A stretch of DNA of 23,609 nt. It comes from JAEWSN01 sp038249175. GTDB taxonomy: Bacteria; Bacillota; Clostridia; DSM-8532. The notes below the pieces were generated by a model. The model did not search any database and was not told the origin of the DNA. It was given only the letters and a program-made list of their open reading frames with translations. This document shows positions 1 to 8,219 of the stretch, one piece after another (the stretch's first letter is position 1; the number at the start of each line of letters is the position of its first letter). Location of the stretch: NCBI GenBank assembly GCA_038249175.1, contig JBBRWP010000020.1:1-23609 (forward strand). Direction: 5' to 3'. The position numbers were made by a program, and so were the translations under genes.

Positions 1-1455
1 GCGAACAACTTCTATCCCTGGTGCTGGCTCCAGTCGAATGACCTGATCAGCATCATATTCGTTACTGTATTCTGATTTTTCTTCCACGTTCAGCCCAAGT
101 TCGTCCACCAGCTTCAAGCGCAGCTCTGTTCGACTCATTTGCAGTATTTCCGGAACGGCGACATTATTTTTTCCTTTACTGACAACAATTTGCAACGTTG
201 ACAGACCATCGATGACCAGTTTTGAACCATCCAACGGACGTTGTTCAATGACCACCCCTTCTGCCACAACATCATCGTAACGGTACGTCACTTCTACCGG
301 TTTTATACCGGCCAAATCAATTTCACCCGAAACTTCAGTAAACGGCCGACCCACATAATCACCAATGACCACATCTGTCACAGCCGATGCTGTTGGCAAT
401 GTAGCCGACAGATCTTTCGTTACAAACTGCACAATGTTCACAATCAGTGCAATGATAATGCCAATCAGGACGATATAGAGCAAGGGAAAAATCATTTTCC
501 TGGCGTTCAACCTCCGCCTATTCCTGAAACGTTTGTTAGTGTAGTGTGCCATATTTCCCTCTTCTACAGGCACCAAACCTTCCAGGACGGTCTCATTTAC
601 TTTTTTTACCATTGGAATCGTAATAACAGCTATTTCAGGATTCTTTCTCACTGCTTCCAGGTCCTCGTATAATAAAGTGGCTGTTTCATACCGGTCAGCC
701 CGGTTTTTCTGCATACATTTCTCAACAATATCCCCGAGCGATTTTGGAATATCCTCCCTCTCAAAATCAACCCTTGGTACAGCGTCCTGGATATGCCGCA
801 AAGCAACAGAAACAGGATTTTCTCCATCGTAGGGAAGCTTGCCCGTTAACATTTCATAAAGGGTGATGCCCACCGAATATAAATCAGACTGTGCGTCGGT
901 ATAGCCGCCACGTACCTGTTCCGGAGAAGCGTAGTGCACAGAAGCAACCGTATCCACCTTCATCGTATCCATGCCGGAAGAAGCTGTCTTTGCAATGCCA
1001 AAATCAGCCACCTTTGGTTCGCCATCCTGTGTCATCATGATGTTCTGCGGCTTGATATCCCTATGGATAATCCCTTTGGTATGGGCTTTTTGCAAGGCGG
1101 AACAAATTTTCATCATCACGTCCACAGCAATTTGCCAAGGCATGGGACCATTTTCAGTAATCAGTTCCTTCAAACTTTTACCGTCTACGAGTTCCATGAC
1201 GATATAAACGAGGTTCTCTTCTCTGCCGACATCATATATTTGAACAATATTCGGATGCGTCAGACTTGCTGCAGACCTGGCTTCTACATCAAAGCGGTGC
1301 AGCAGTTCATCGTCTGCACACAGATCTTCTTTTAAAACCTTAATGGCCACATCGCGCTGCAGGTAGGCACAATGTGCCTTATACACCGTGGCCATGCCGC
1401 CGCTGCCCAACTCCGAAAGTATTGTATATCGATTTCCAAGTGTTGTTCCTATCAT
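1..1455 (-). CDS. prkC: PASTA-domain Ser/Thr protein kinase PrkC (3' end outside window)
   Basis: Membrane-anchored Hanks-type kinase that senses muropeptides or lipid II through extracellular PASTA repeats and phosphorylates cytosolic targets. I translated the minus strand from ATG at 1455 and found no stop before base 1, so 485 residues are visible and the C-terminus is missing. Kinase features in order: glycine loop GSGGMATVYKA, AIKVLK lysine, HRDIKPQN catalytic loop, DFGIA, and SVHYASPEQ at the end of the activation loop. A basic stretch leads into one membrane helix at about residues 319-343 (FPLLYIVLIGIIIALIV). One PASTA repeat follows (about 360-430) and a second begins. The start has a G-rich Shine-Dalgarno (AGGGGG) 4 nt upstream. 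It lies 44 bp after prpC, its cognate phosphatase, as in the Bacillus prpC-prkC pair, and the two are probably cotranscribed. In relatives rsgA usually follows, outside this window. Confidence 0.96.
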   Translation of the reverse strand, partial: MIGTTLGNRYTILSELGSGGMATVYKAHCAYLQRDVAIKVLKEDLCADDELLHRFDVEARSAASLTHPNIVQIYDVGREENLVYIVMELVDGKSLKELITENGPMPWQIAVDVMMKICSALQKAHTKGIIHRDIKPQNIMMTQDGEPKVADFGIAKTASSGMDTMKVDTVASVHYASPEQVRGGYTDAQSDLYSVGITLYEMLTGKLPYDGENPVSVALRHIQDAVPRVDFEREDIPKSLGDIVEKCMQKNRADRYETATLLYEDLEAVRKNPEIAVITIPMVKKVNETVLEGLVPVEEGNMAHYTNKRFRNRRRLNARKMIFPLLYIVLIGIIIALIVNIVQFVTKDLSATLPTASAVTDVVIGDYVGRPFTEVSGEIDLAGIKPVEVTYRYDDVVAEGVVIEQRPLDGSKLVIDGLSTLQIVVSKGKNNVAVPEILQMSRTELRLKLVDELGLNVEEKSEYSNEYDADQVIRLEPAPGIEVVR

Positions 1456-1499
1456 GTCTCCCCCTATTGGTCCTGTGTTAATACGAACGAACCTGTTGA

Positions 1500-2249
1500 T
1501 TAAGGGGCGTCTCCGCCATCCACCACAGCAACAATGGCTGTGATATTGTCTTTTCCCCCCCGGTTGTTTGCCATTTCAATAAAGGTGTCCACAGCCTGGT
1601 GGGGCGGAAACGCTACCAACGTTTCCAGCATCTCTGCCTCATTCACATATTCAGTTAAACCATCCGTACAAAACAGAAACCGGTCATTTGCCCGTAATCG
1701 TTCCAAATAAACCTCCGGCTTCATACAATCGTCAAAGCCGAGTGCGCGTGTTATTTTGTTTCTCTCCGGGTGAATTTTGGCATCTTCGGGTTGTATAACG
1801 CCTGTAGCAACCAGTTCCGCAACATAGGTATGGTCATGGCTGAGTTGCCGCATCCGTCCGTCCCGTAACAGGTAAGCTCTGCTGTCACCAATATGGATGA
1901 GAAGCAACATCGGGCCATCAATGTACGCGGCGGTTAGCGTCGTTCCGGAAGGAATTCCCCGCAGATGCTCTGCGGCATAGGTCATAATGCGACGATTGGC
2001 TTCATCCATGCCATCGCGCAAAAACACCTCTGCATCATCAAGATTTGTTTGCAATGCAGAAAGTGAAATGATGGTTTCTGACATCACTTCAACAGCGATG
2101 CGGCTGGCGACATCCCCGGCCTTGTGTCCACCCATGCCATCGGCTACCACAAAACCAACCGCCCTGCTGTCCCTGTTTAAAATAATGTTCCAGGAGTCTT
2201 CATTTTTTGTGCGTATCCGCCCCTGGTCGCTGCGTGCTGCATACCTCAA
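1500..2249 (-). CDS. prpC: PP2C-family Ser/Thr phosphatase PrpC (Stp)
   Basis: Metal-dependent PPM phosphatase that reverses PrkC phosphorylation. The 249-aa product carries the family motifs in order: RSDQGRIRTKNED, ADGMGGHKAGD (residues 36-46), SGTTLTAAYI, HIGDSRAYLLRDG, CTDGLTEYV and GGKDNITAIVA. The metal-binding aspartates in DGMGG, TDG and KDN are all present, so it should be active. I chose a TTG start at 2249 because GGGGAGG lies 6 nt upstream and the product then begins MRYAARSDQG, the usual PrpC start. A longer reading from 2297 would lack a good ribosome binding site and overlap rlmN by about 50 bp. The TTG shares bases with the rlmN stop (TTGA, 4-nt overlap), which suggests translational coupling from rlmN into prpC. 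Confidence 0.96.
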   Translation of the reverse strand: MRYAARSDQGRIRTKNEDSWNIILNRDSRAVGFVVADGMGGHKAGDVASRIAVEVMSETIISLSALQTNLDDAEVFLRDGMDEANRRIMTYAAEHLRGIPSGTTLTAAYIDGPMLLLIHIGDSRAYLLRDGRMRQLSHDHTYVAELVATGVIQPEDAKIHPERNKITRALGFDDCMKPEVYLERLRANDRFLFCTDGLTEYVNEAEMLETLVAFPPHQAVDTFIEMANNRGGKDNITAIVAVVDGGDAP

Positions 2250-3295
2250 ATTGGTTCCTCCCCGGCATGAAGAACTTGCCGCCTTAACTGTCCACAAGCG
2301 GCTTCAATGTCGCTGCCCAATTCACGACGAACCGTTGTGGCAACGCCGCTGTCCTCCAGTACTTTTTGAAACTTTCGTATATCCGCCCAACTGCTTTGTG
2401 CATAGGGTTTGTCCACAATCGCATTGACAGGAATCAGATTAACATGGCAAAGGCGGTTTTTGCACAACAACGACAATTGTTTTGCCGCTGTCAAGTCATC
2501 ATTCCACCCTTTCACCAGTGCATACTCAAAGGTGATGCGTCGACCGGTTTTTTCAGCATAAACCCAACAGGCTTCCAACAACACATCCAAAGGCCATTTC
2601 TTCGCGACCGGCATGGTTTGCACACGCAATTTCTGTGTCGGTGCATGCAGAGAAACCGAAAGGTTTACCGGGATACCTTCTTCCGCAAAGCGGAGAATGG
2701 CCGGCACAATACCGCAGGTGGAAACCGTCAGTTTGCGGTAAGAAATACCCAGGGCTTCTTCATCGTTTAGCCTGTGCAAAAGCTTCAGCACAGCATCATA
2801 ATTATCAAAGGGTTCACCGATGCCCATGAGCACCACGTGGGTAATCCGTTCATTTGCATCGGTCATCATATGCAACACCTGACCGACCATTTCACCAACA
2901 GAACAATTCCGCACAAAACCCAGTGCAGATGAGGCACAAAACAAACACCCCATACGGCAACCCACCTGGGTGGAAATGCAGGCAGACAAGCCATATTTAT
3001 AACGCATCAATACGCACTCCACCGTGTTGCCATCTTCTAGTGCAAGCAAATACTTCGTTGTCTCATCCTGGGACGAAACTTGTTTTTGCACCTGTGTGAA
3101 CCCGCCGGTGGTATAATGCTCCTGCAGGATTGTCCGAAACAACAGGGGTAAATTGGTCATATTGTTGAATTGGTTAATGCCGGAATAAAGCCACTTCCAA
3201 AGTTGTTTCACCCGGAAGGGTTTCTCTCCAAAAACAGAAAGGGCTTGTACCATTTCAGGCTGTTCCATATCCAAAAGATTCAATTGACCGGGCAT
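2246..3295 (-). CDS. rlmN: Dual-specificity 23S rRNA (A2503-C2)/tRNA (A37-C2) methyltransferase RlmN
   Basis: Radical-SAM methylase that modifies A2503 of 23S rRNA near the peptidyl-transferase centre, and A37 of some tRNAs. The 349-aa product has the radical-SAM cluster CxxxCxxC at C113, C117 and C120. Its two catalytic cysteines are C106 (ACISTQVGC) and C334 (AACGQL), at the spacing expected for RlmN. The start is set by GGGAGG 4 nt before ATG at 3295, giving MPGQLNLLDM. An upstream in-frame extension to 3346 lacks a comparable site. Its TGA overlaps the TTG start of prpC. The rsmB-rlmN-prpC-prkC order is the conserved Bacillota arrangement. A 55-bp tandem repeat separates it from rsmB, so it may not depend wholly on read-through. 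Confidence 0.97.
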   Translation of the reverse strand: MPGQLNLLDMEQPEMVQALSVFGEKPFRVKQLWKWLYSGINQFNNMTNLPLLFRTILQEHYTTGGFTQVQKQVSSQDETTKYLLALEDGNTVECVLMRYKYGLSACISTQVGCRMGCLFCASSALGFVRNCSVGEMVGQVLHMMTDANERITHVVLMGIGEPFDNYDAVLKLLHRLNDEEALGISYRKLTVSTCGIVPAILRFAEEGIPVNLSVSLHAPTQKLRVQTMPVAKKWPLDVLLEACWVYAEKTGRRITFEYALVKGWNDDLTAAKQLSLLCKNRLCHVNLIPVNAIVDKPYAQSSWADIRKFQKVLEDSGVATTVRRELGSDIEAACGQLRRQVLHAGEEPI

Positions 3296-3339
3296 GCAGC
3301 CTCCCATGTTTCTTCTTTTGTTCGTTCTAGAAATCCAGG

Positions 3340-3450
3340 CAAGCACTTCAAAACAAGTGCTGATGCTGCCAAAACACTTATGATTCTATGTTATCAAGCA
3401 CCTGCAAAGCAAGTGCTGATGCTGCCACAACACTTATGATTCTGTGTAAT
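3340..3450. repeat. Two tandem copies of a ~55-bp unit between rsmB and rlmN
   Basis: Unit 1 (3340-3394) and unit 2 (3395-3450) are nearly identical. Both begin CAAGCAC, contain AAGTGCTGATGCTGCC, and end in a TTATGATTCT motif followed by TGT. The first unit has a small hairpin, AGCACTT/AAGTGCT around a 6-nt loop; the same arms in unit 2 are partly mismatched. The pair lies in the 207-bp gap after the rsmB stop. No T-run follows, so this does not look like a standard terminator. Function unknown. Confidence 0.85.
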
Positions 3451-3502
3451 CTAGTCTATTCAGCGCATAATGGCTGAATGTGAGCCGATAAAGCGTCTCC
3501 TT

Positions 3503-4813
3503 TTACTTTGCCTGTTTTCGAAAACGGGCAATAAAAAAACCATCAGTTTCGGGATTGGTGGGGTAGAGTTTTTTTGTTTCTTCCAAAACGAACGCGCTTC
3601 CTGTCTGTGATACTTGCATCTTTTGCAAAAACCAGTCACAGACCCCTTCATTTTCTTCTTTTTCCATAGAGCAGGTACTGTACACCAAGATCCCATCATC
3701 CTTGATATAACTGCTTGCATTATATAATATTTTCTTCTGAATCTCAACCAAAGCACCAATATCCGAAGGACTGCGGTGCCATTTGATGTCCGGCTTTCTG
3801 CGGATAATACCGGTGCCTGAGCAGGGTACATCCACAAGCACCCGGTCACATCGTCCAACCATTTCCGGTTTGTGGATTTCTGCATCCTGCTCGGCCACTT
3901 CGATAATGCTGATATCCAGACGGTTTGCTGATTCCATAACCAGCGGCAATTTATTGGCATGCAAATCCCAGCCCAACACGTGTCCCTGATTCTGCATCCG
4001 TTCAGCAATGTGGGTTGTTTTCCCGCCGGGGGCACAACACATATCCAAAACCATTTCTCCGGGTTGCGGGTCCAAAATCTGCGCCACCAGCATGGCACTT
4101 TCGTCTTGAACAGAAAAACGACCCTCTAAAAATGAATTCAGCTTATTGAACTGCTCCGGCGAATGAAGCACAATGGCATCTTCACAAACCTCTCCGGGCG
4201 AGGCAGTAATGAATTCCTCTTCCAAAACAGACAGCAAGGCTTCCCGGTTGTTCTTCATGCGGTTAACACGGATAGTCAACGGCGGATGTGTATTGCCCGC
4301 CGCCATCAGTGCTTCAGCGGTTTCTCTGCCAAACTGAGTGCACCATGTAGCAACCATCCAATCCGGGTAGGAATAACGAACCCCCAGAGATGTAATGGGG
4401 TCTTCATTCTGGTCCGGCCAGCGGATATCTTCTTTTCCCCTGACCAAACTCCGCAATACCCCATTCACAAAGCCGGAAGATTTTTTACAATGTACTTTTG
4501 CCAGGTCTACGGACGTGTTGCAGGCCGCAGAATCCGGCACACGGTCCATATAAAGAATCTGATATGCACCCATCATCAGCAGTGTGTGGACCTGCGGAGA
4601 CATTTTGCGAATCGGGATACTGGCAAAACCCCCAAGAACATAGTCCAACGTCCGCCGCCATGAAACGGTCCCATAGACCATTTCGGTTGCAAAGGCACGG
4701 TCGGTACGACTATAGTCATTTCTAGAAAGCGCTTGCAAGGCAATGTTGGCATAGGCTCCTTGATCAAAACATTTGCGCAATATCTGATAAACTGCTTCTC
4801 TGGCTTTGTCCAT
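3503..4813 (-). CDS. rsmB: 16S rRNA (cytosine-967-C5)-methyltransferase RsmB
   Basis: SAM-dependent m5C methyltransferase acting on C967 of 16S rRNA. The 436-aa product has an N-terminal NusB-like RNA-binding domain (about 1-135), a linker, and a C-terminal Rossmann methyltransferase domain. Visible motifs are VQDESAMLV, the SAM-binding DMCCAPGGKTT (257-267), DVPCSGTG (328-335) and YSTCS, with catalytic Cys381. Length matches the family (about 430-450). The start at 4813 is supported by GGAGGAAGA directly before ATG. The frame stays open 59 codons further upstream, but that part resembles nothing in RsmB and has no good ribosome binding site. In relatives rsmB usually follows def and fmt; here it follows yraN across a 397-bp gap. 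Confidence 0.96.
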   Translation of the reverse strand: MDKAREAVYQILRKCFDQGAYANIALQALSRNDYSRTDRAFATEMVYGTVSWRRTLDYVLGGFASIPIRKMSPQVHTLLMMGAYQILYMDRVPDSAACNTSVDLAKVHCKKSSGFVNGVLRSLVRGKEDIRWPDQNEDPITSLGVRYSYPDWMVATWCTQFGRETAEALMAAGNTHPPLTIRVNRMKNNREALLSVLEEEFITASPGEVCEDAIVLHSPEQFNKLNSFLEGRFSVQDESAMLVAQILDPQPGEMVLDMCCAPGGKTTHIAERMQNQGHVLGWDLHANKLPLVMESANRLDISIIEVAEQDAEIHKPEMVGRCDRVLVDVPCSGTGIIRRKPDIKWHRSPSDIGALVEIQKKILYNASSYIKDDGILVYSTCSMEKEENEGVCDWFLQKMQVSQTGSAFVLEETKKLYPTNPETDGFFIARFRKQAK

Positions 4814-5111
4814 TCTTCCTCCATTGGCATCTTCAAAAAATTGGCAGAGTATTCCTGTACCATTAGAATCGTCTTCTACATTGAAACATGCCATTATGAA
4901 TGGCAATGATCTTATAGTTGCACAACTGTCATTTTGCGATGAGCTCCAAGTCAAAGTGTCCAAAGATACACGGTGAAACGTGTTTTCCAAATGGGTTAAC
5001 AGTTTATCGATGTACTTTGTAACAATTGGAGTGTACCAACAGGCATGATGAAACTTTGGCTGTGCTTGTTGTTAGCAATCATAAAGTGAAAGTTTTAGAT
5101 GTTACAACGTA
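4814..5111. other. Intergenic spacer upstream of rsmB, no gene seen
   Basis: About 300 bp between rsmB and the element at 5112-5209. The rsmB frame continues open into it, but no family match or ribosome binding site supports coding. I did not find a confident sigma-A promoter, although one for the rsmB-rlmN-prpC-prkC block would be expected here. Confidence 0.5.
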
Positions 5112-5209
5112 CTAGTGTCAAGTGCATAAGTCTCCGATATTAAAATCATGCTGTAATCATTGATACAAAAGACTTTGGTCTGAAAAAAATATATGCAATT
5201 TGACACTAG
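5112..5209. repeat. 98-bp element with CTAG-ended terminal inverted repeats, just after yraN
   Basis: The left end (CTAGTGTCAAGTGCATA, 5112-5128) is an imperfect inverted copy of the right end, which ends TTGACACTAG at 5209. The arms pair over about 17 bp with few mismatches. It lies one base beyond the yraN stop codon. A similar CTAGT-ended element occurs at 18140-18271, also at a stop codon. The right half (5163-5209) is clearly related to 15587-15632. No coding capacity. It looks like a small non-autonomous inverted-repeat element (MITE-like) or a long 3'-end hairpin. Confidence 0.65.
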
Positions 5210-5210
5210 C

Positions 5211-5600
5211 CTAAAACGCTCCCTCAATCAAGTGGACACGGGCTGTTTTCGTATCCTTATCAACGCGCACTTCCGCCACGTCAAATCGTAATGTTGCCGC
5301 TGCAATTCGTTCAGCGACAGGTGATTTTTCAAGAGACTGCAGCCACATCTCTGTCATTTTTCGAATTCTTTTCTGCTTTTGATATCCCACTGCTTCACCG
5401 GGTGAGCCGAATGCATCCGATGAACGTGTTTTCACTTCAACCACACAAAGGGTTATTCCATCCGGTGCCCAGGCAAGGATATCCATTTCTCCGAACCGGC
5501 CAATCCGCAAATTTCTGTGAATGATGTGATAACTTCTTTCTTCCAGATATCGAACCGACAGTTGCTCGCCCAACAATCCAAGGCTTTTATTGTCCTTCAT
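5211..5600 (-). CDS. yraN: YraN/UPF0102 family endonuclease-like protein
   Basis: Small restriction-endonuclease-fold protein of unproven function, widely conserved beside rnhB and rpl genes. The 129 residues show the family pattern: GLLGEQLSVRYLEE, a GY-equivalent SYHIIHRNLR, then the nuclease-like core GEMDILA ... VVEVKTRSSDAFG and the basic helix GYQKQKRIRKMTEMWL. The GEMD aspartate and the EVK glutamate and lysine correspond to PD-(D/E)xK residues. Its ATG at 5600 overlaps the TGA of the upstream flhB-like gene by one base (TGATG), so the two are probably translationally coupled. It is the last gene of the rplS-side block. Confidence 0.93.
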   Translation of the reverse strand: MKDNKSLGLLGEQLSVRYLEERSYHIIHRNLRIGRFGEMDILAWAPDGITLCVVEVKTRSSDAFGSPGEAVGYQKQKRIRKMTEMWLQSLEKSPVAERIAAATLRFDVAEVRVDKDTKTARVHLIEGAF

Positions 5601-5905
5601 CAGTGGTCACCCGGCTTTATACCCCAGTGATTCTGGGCTTTTTCATCCACCCGGCTGATAAAGGCCAATACCTCAGCCACCACTTCGTACAATTCTTCCG
5701 GAATTTCTGTCCCTATTTTCAAGGTACTCAATACATCTGCCAGGTGCGCATCTTCGTAAACCGGCACCGCTGCCTCTTTGGCTGTCTCGATGATCTTCTC
5801 AGCGATTTCACCGCGACCAGTGGCAACAATCTTTGGTGAACGGTCTACTCCCGGCTGATAAGCCAAAGCTGTTGCTTTTTTTATTTTGTCTTTTTTTTCA
5901 GCCAT
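5600..5905 (-). CDS. FlhB/YlqH-like cytoplasmic C-domain protein
   Basis: A 101-aa protein equivalent to the soluble C-terminal domain of FlhB, the flagellar type III export switch, without the membrane part. It resembles Bacillus YlqH. Family features are ALAYQPGVDRSPKIVATGRG, the IAEKIIETAKEAAVPVYED helix, and GTEIPEELYEVVAEVLAFI. The autocleavage NPTH motif of full FlhB is absent, as expected for stand-alone versions. The start at 5905 (MAEKKDKIKK) is the best fit to the family, but its ribosome binding site is weak; a GTG at 5938 would add 11 basic residues. It lies directly downstream of a FliK-like gene and overlaps yraN by one base. The FliK/FlhB-like pair occurs in many Bacillota outside flagellar operons, and its role there is not established. 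Confidence 0.88.
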   Translation of the reverse strand: MAEKKDKIKKATALAYQPGVDRSPKIVATGRGEIAEKIIETAKEAAVPVYEDAHLADVLSTLKIGTEIPEELYEVVAEVLAFISRVDEKAQNHWGIKPGDH

Positions 5906-5969
5906 CACACGTTCTCTTTCTTTTTTATGAGCATGCACCTGTTTTTTACTGCACCGTTACGCACTGTCC

Positions 5970-6240
5970 TGAATCCGTGAATCCACATGTCATTTCTGTT
6001 CAAGCGGATTTCCGATTTTTTGACGCAGGAAATGATTTTTCTTAAACCCGTACATCCATACCTTTATGAGGCCAAGGACAAATTCCGGCTTCATTGAAGA
6101 TAGAAAAAAATTTTTTTAAACCCGTACATCCACGCCTTCACTTCTACCCAAACGGCTTTCCGACTTTCTGACGCAGGAAATGATTTTTTTAAACCCGTAC
6201 ATCCACGCCTTCATTTCTACCCAAACGGCTTTCCGCTTCT
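5970..6240. repeat. Tandem ~73-bp repeats derived from the 3' end of the fliK-like gene
   Basis: The segment AAACCCGTACATCCA starts at 6044, 6118 and 6191, a 73-74 bp spacing. The copy at 6191-6240 is coding: it holds the last codons and stop of the fliK-like gene. The copy at 6118-6190 repeats this almost exactly beyond the stop. The copies further left (6044-6117 and about 5975-6043) are increasingly diverged but keep the TGACGCAGGAAATGATTTTT block. The pattern fits successive duplication of a gene 3' end followed by decay. It fills most of the 283-bp gap before the flhB-like gene. Confidence 0.85.
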
Positions 6241-8078
6241 TTTATCGCGGTTAATAAAGAGATTGGTTGTTCTGCTCCTGTACGAACTTTCATGTCAATG
6301 AGGCGATACCCCTTCTTTTGCAATCCGTCAAACAAGCTTGCTTTTGTTTCACGCAACAAAGTCTGTATTTCCACATTTTCAACTTGAAAGTGCAACGTTA
6401 CCTGCTTGTTTTTCGCATGCGCCAGGGATTCCAGATGTCCCAAATTTGCTGTATCCAGAGAAAGAAATAAGGTAAAATCGGCCACATCAATGTTACCGCG
6501 ACGGCCTTTTCTTTTCATCACATACAGTTCACCTTGTGTCAGCTGCTGATTCATTTGCAGTGGTATCTGAACAAAGGTCTGGTAGGTGCTGATTTGTTGA
6601 AACAGACGCATGGCACCGGCAGTATCTTCAAGAACAGGGCGTAATGCATTGGCCGTCGCTGCATCAGAGGCAGACAGAACCCTGGATGACCAGGCCAATT
6701 GCTCTTTTACAAGCTGAGTCATCTTTGCAATGTCCAAATCTGCTTTTCCGTTCGCAACATCTGCCCCGGTCTGTACAAAGACGCGATGAAAGGCTTTATT
6801 CACCACATCCTGTACTTGTTCTGCCGAAAGTGCTTTTCCGCCTTCATCAGCAAAAGCGGCTGCAATCTGAACCAGTTTGTCCGTGTTCATCCATAATTGC
6901 GCCAATGCACTGCCTGATAGTATGCCTTGCGCACCTTGCAGCGTTCCCACCGTGGTCGTCGTCGCCAAACCCTGTTCTGTTGCATTGACTGCACGAACAA
7001 TTCCATCCAGCATTTCTGCTATGGGACGATTTTGCACCATTGTGCCATCAGTATGCAGAATATCAATATTTTTTTCTGATAGCAAATTATTCTGCGTCAT
7101 TGCTTCTGGTTTCATCTGGCTATTGGCAAGGGCTTGCGAGTCAACTGCCGAAAGATTCATTGTTTCAGAAACAACGTCGGGCTGCAGCCCGGCAGCTTGC
7201 AATGTGGTGCCGGCTGAAACCCCTGCATTGGCCGGCATAACCCCTGTAACTGCTGTTCCCCCGGGGGAACCAGCACCTGCCAGGGTTTGCAGAAGAGATT
7301 GGCCGGAAAGCATTTCCAACAAGGCCTTTCCTCCGCCATCAGTCCCGGTAGTGGCCGTTAATAAGAGAGACTGCAACTGTTTCACCGCATCTGCTGTTTC
7401 TGGCGTATTCTCTGACCACTGTAACAGAAGCGTTTTGAGGCCGTCCTGTGTATTGGCATCCAGACCTTTGAAGCCGGATAAGAGCGCATCCAGCTGTTCT
7501 GAAACCTGCAATGGCAAAACAAGCGCATTTTGATCTGTCAGGGGTAATTGACCCAAAATACGCGCAATTTGGGTAGACAGTGTTTGCCAATTTTGTGATA
7601 ATCCAAATTGGCCATCCAGAATTCGTTGCAACAAGGTGGCAGATGCCGTATTGTTTTCAATGCCATTGGCTGTTAAAAAAGCTGCTTGCTGCACATCCAG
7701 TCCTTTTTCAGTGACCAAAGCCAACACCTTATCTACAGCCTGTGGCAAGACCCTGCCGCCAAAATCTTTCAATGCCGTGGCAGCGCTTTCCTGCAAAGTG
7801 ACCGGAGCTGCGTTTTTTCCATTTGTAAGGGTTTCCAATACTTTAGCTGTGGGTATGCCCTCTACTTTTTCTCCGATTTGCAAACGTACAGTTGTACCGG
7901 GCTGCAGGTCAACATCTCCTGAAATCCGGGCTTGCAACGCCGAACCGTCTGTCAGTTGTAAACGGACTTGACCGTTTTCTGAAGAAAGCACCTTACCCCG
8001 GACAATATCCCCTTCCACAAGGGATTTTGCAGGCGGTTGGCTCTGAATTGTGTTTAAGTTACTCCCATCAATGCGCAT
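6189..8078 (-). CDS. FliK/YlqG-like flagellar hook-length control family protein
   Basis: A 629-aa protein with a divergent N-terminal region and a FliK-type C-terminal domain (Flg_hook). Near the N-terminus is a beta-rich segment, VEGDIVRGKVLSSENGQ to PGTTVRLQIGE. The middle (about 100-490) is rich in Ala, Gln, Leu, Thr and Gly and appears helical or disordered. The C-terminal domain (about 520-629) starts at ELYVMKRKGR and holds the typical LFLSLDTANLGHLESL, VTLHFQVENVEIQTLL and LIDMKVR strands. The start is ATG at 8078, with TTGGAG 6 nt upstream; a TTG 4 codons earlier is less likely. It is followed by the flhB-like gene, matching the YlqG-YlqH pair downstream of rnhB in Bacillus. The function in this context is unknown. 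The last codons are duplicated downstream. Confidence 0.85.
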   Translation of the reverse strand: MRIDGSNLNTIQSQPPAKSLVEGDIVRGKVLSSENGQVRLQLTDGSALQARISGDVDLQPGTTVRLQIGEKVEGIPTAKVLETLTNGKNAAPVTLQESAATALKDFGGRVLPQAVDKVLALVTEKGLDVQQAAFLTANGIENNTASATLLQRILDGQFGLSQNWQTLSTQIARILGQLPLTDQNALVLPLQVSEQLDALLSGFKGLDANTQDGLKTLLLQWSENTPETADAVKQLQSLLLTATTGTDGGGKALLEMLSGQSLLQTLAGAGSPGGTAVTGVMPANAGVSAGTTLQAAGLQPDVVSETMNLSAVDSQALANSQMKPEAMTQNNLLSEKNIDILHTDGTMVQNRPIAEMLDGIVRAVNATEQGLATTTTVGTLQGAQGILSGSALAQLWMNTDKLVQIAAAFADEGGKALSAEQVQDVVNKAFHRVFVQTGADVANGKADLDIAKMTQLVKEQLAWSSRVLSASDAATANALRPVLEDTAGAMRLFQQISTYQTFVQIPLQMNQQLTQGELYVMKRKGRRGNIDVADFTLFLSLDTANLGHLESLAHAKNKQVTLHFQVENVEIQTLLRETKASLFDGLQKKGYRLIDMKVRTGAEQPISLLTAIKEAESRLGRNEGVDVRV

Positions 8079-8102
8079 ACAGTTCTCCAAGAATCCTTAC
8101 CG

Positions 8103-8217
8103 CTATAGCGTGAGTTTGAATAATTAATTTTTATGATCCTTTAATGTTGACTTACAACAAGTCAGAAGCCTCAGAAATGATGCTAAACCTGGCGTAAATA
8201 TCGAAGTCACGCTGTCG
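8103..8217. repeat. Structured element with terminal inverted repeats, copy 1 (115 bp)
   Basis: Starts CTATAGCGTGAG and ends with its near complement TCACGCTGTCG. An internal hairpin is formed by TGACTT/AAGTCA around ACAAC. It matches the element at 14795-14912 along its whole length, at roughly two thirds identity by eye, with the ends and internal hairpin conserved. It fills the gap between the rnhB stop (8220) and the fliK-like start (8078). No coding capacity. Confidence 0.85.
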
Positions 8218-8219
8218 TG

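Noticed and set aside
1987..2770. Plus-strand frames opposite prpC and rlmN
   Set aside because: Antisense to well-supported genes, without their own signals.
3460..4098. Minus-strand 212-codon frame inside rsmB
   Set aside because: Shadow frame: rsmB in the other frame has all catalytic motifs, while this one shows only compositional Trp/Lys/Arg bias.
4814..4990. 59-codon N-terminal extension of RsmB
   Set aside because: GGAGGAAGA lies directly before ATG 4813, and the extension matches nothing in the RsmB family.
6877..7533. Plus-strand 218-codon frame opposite the fliK-like gene
   Set aside because: Antisense shadow of an Ala/Thr-rich coding region, with no ribosome binding site and no recognisable domain.
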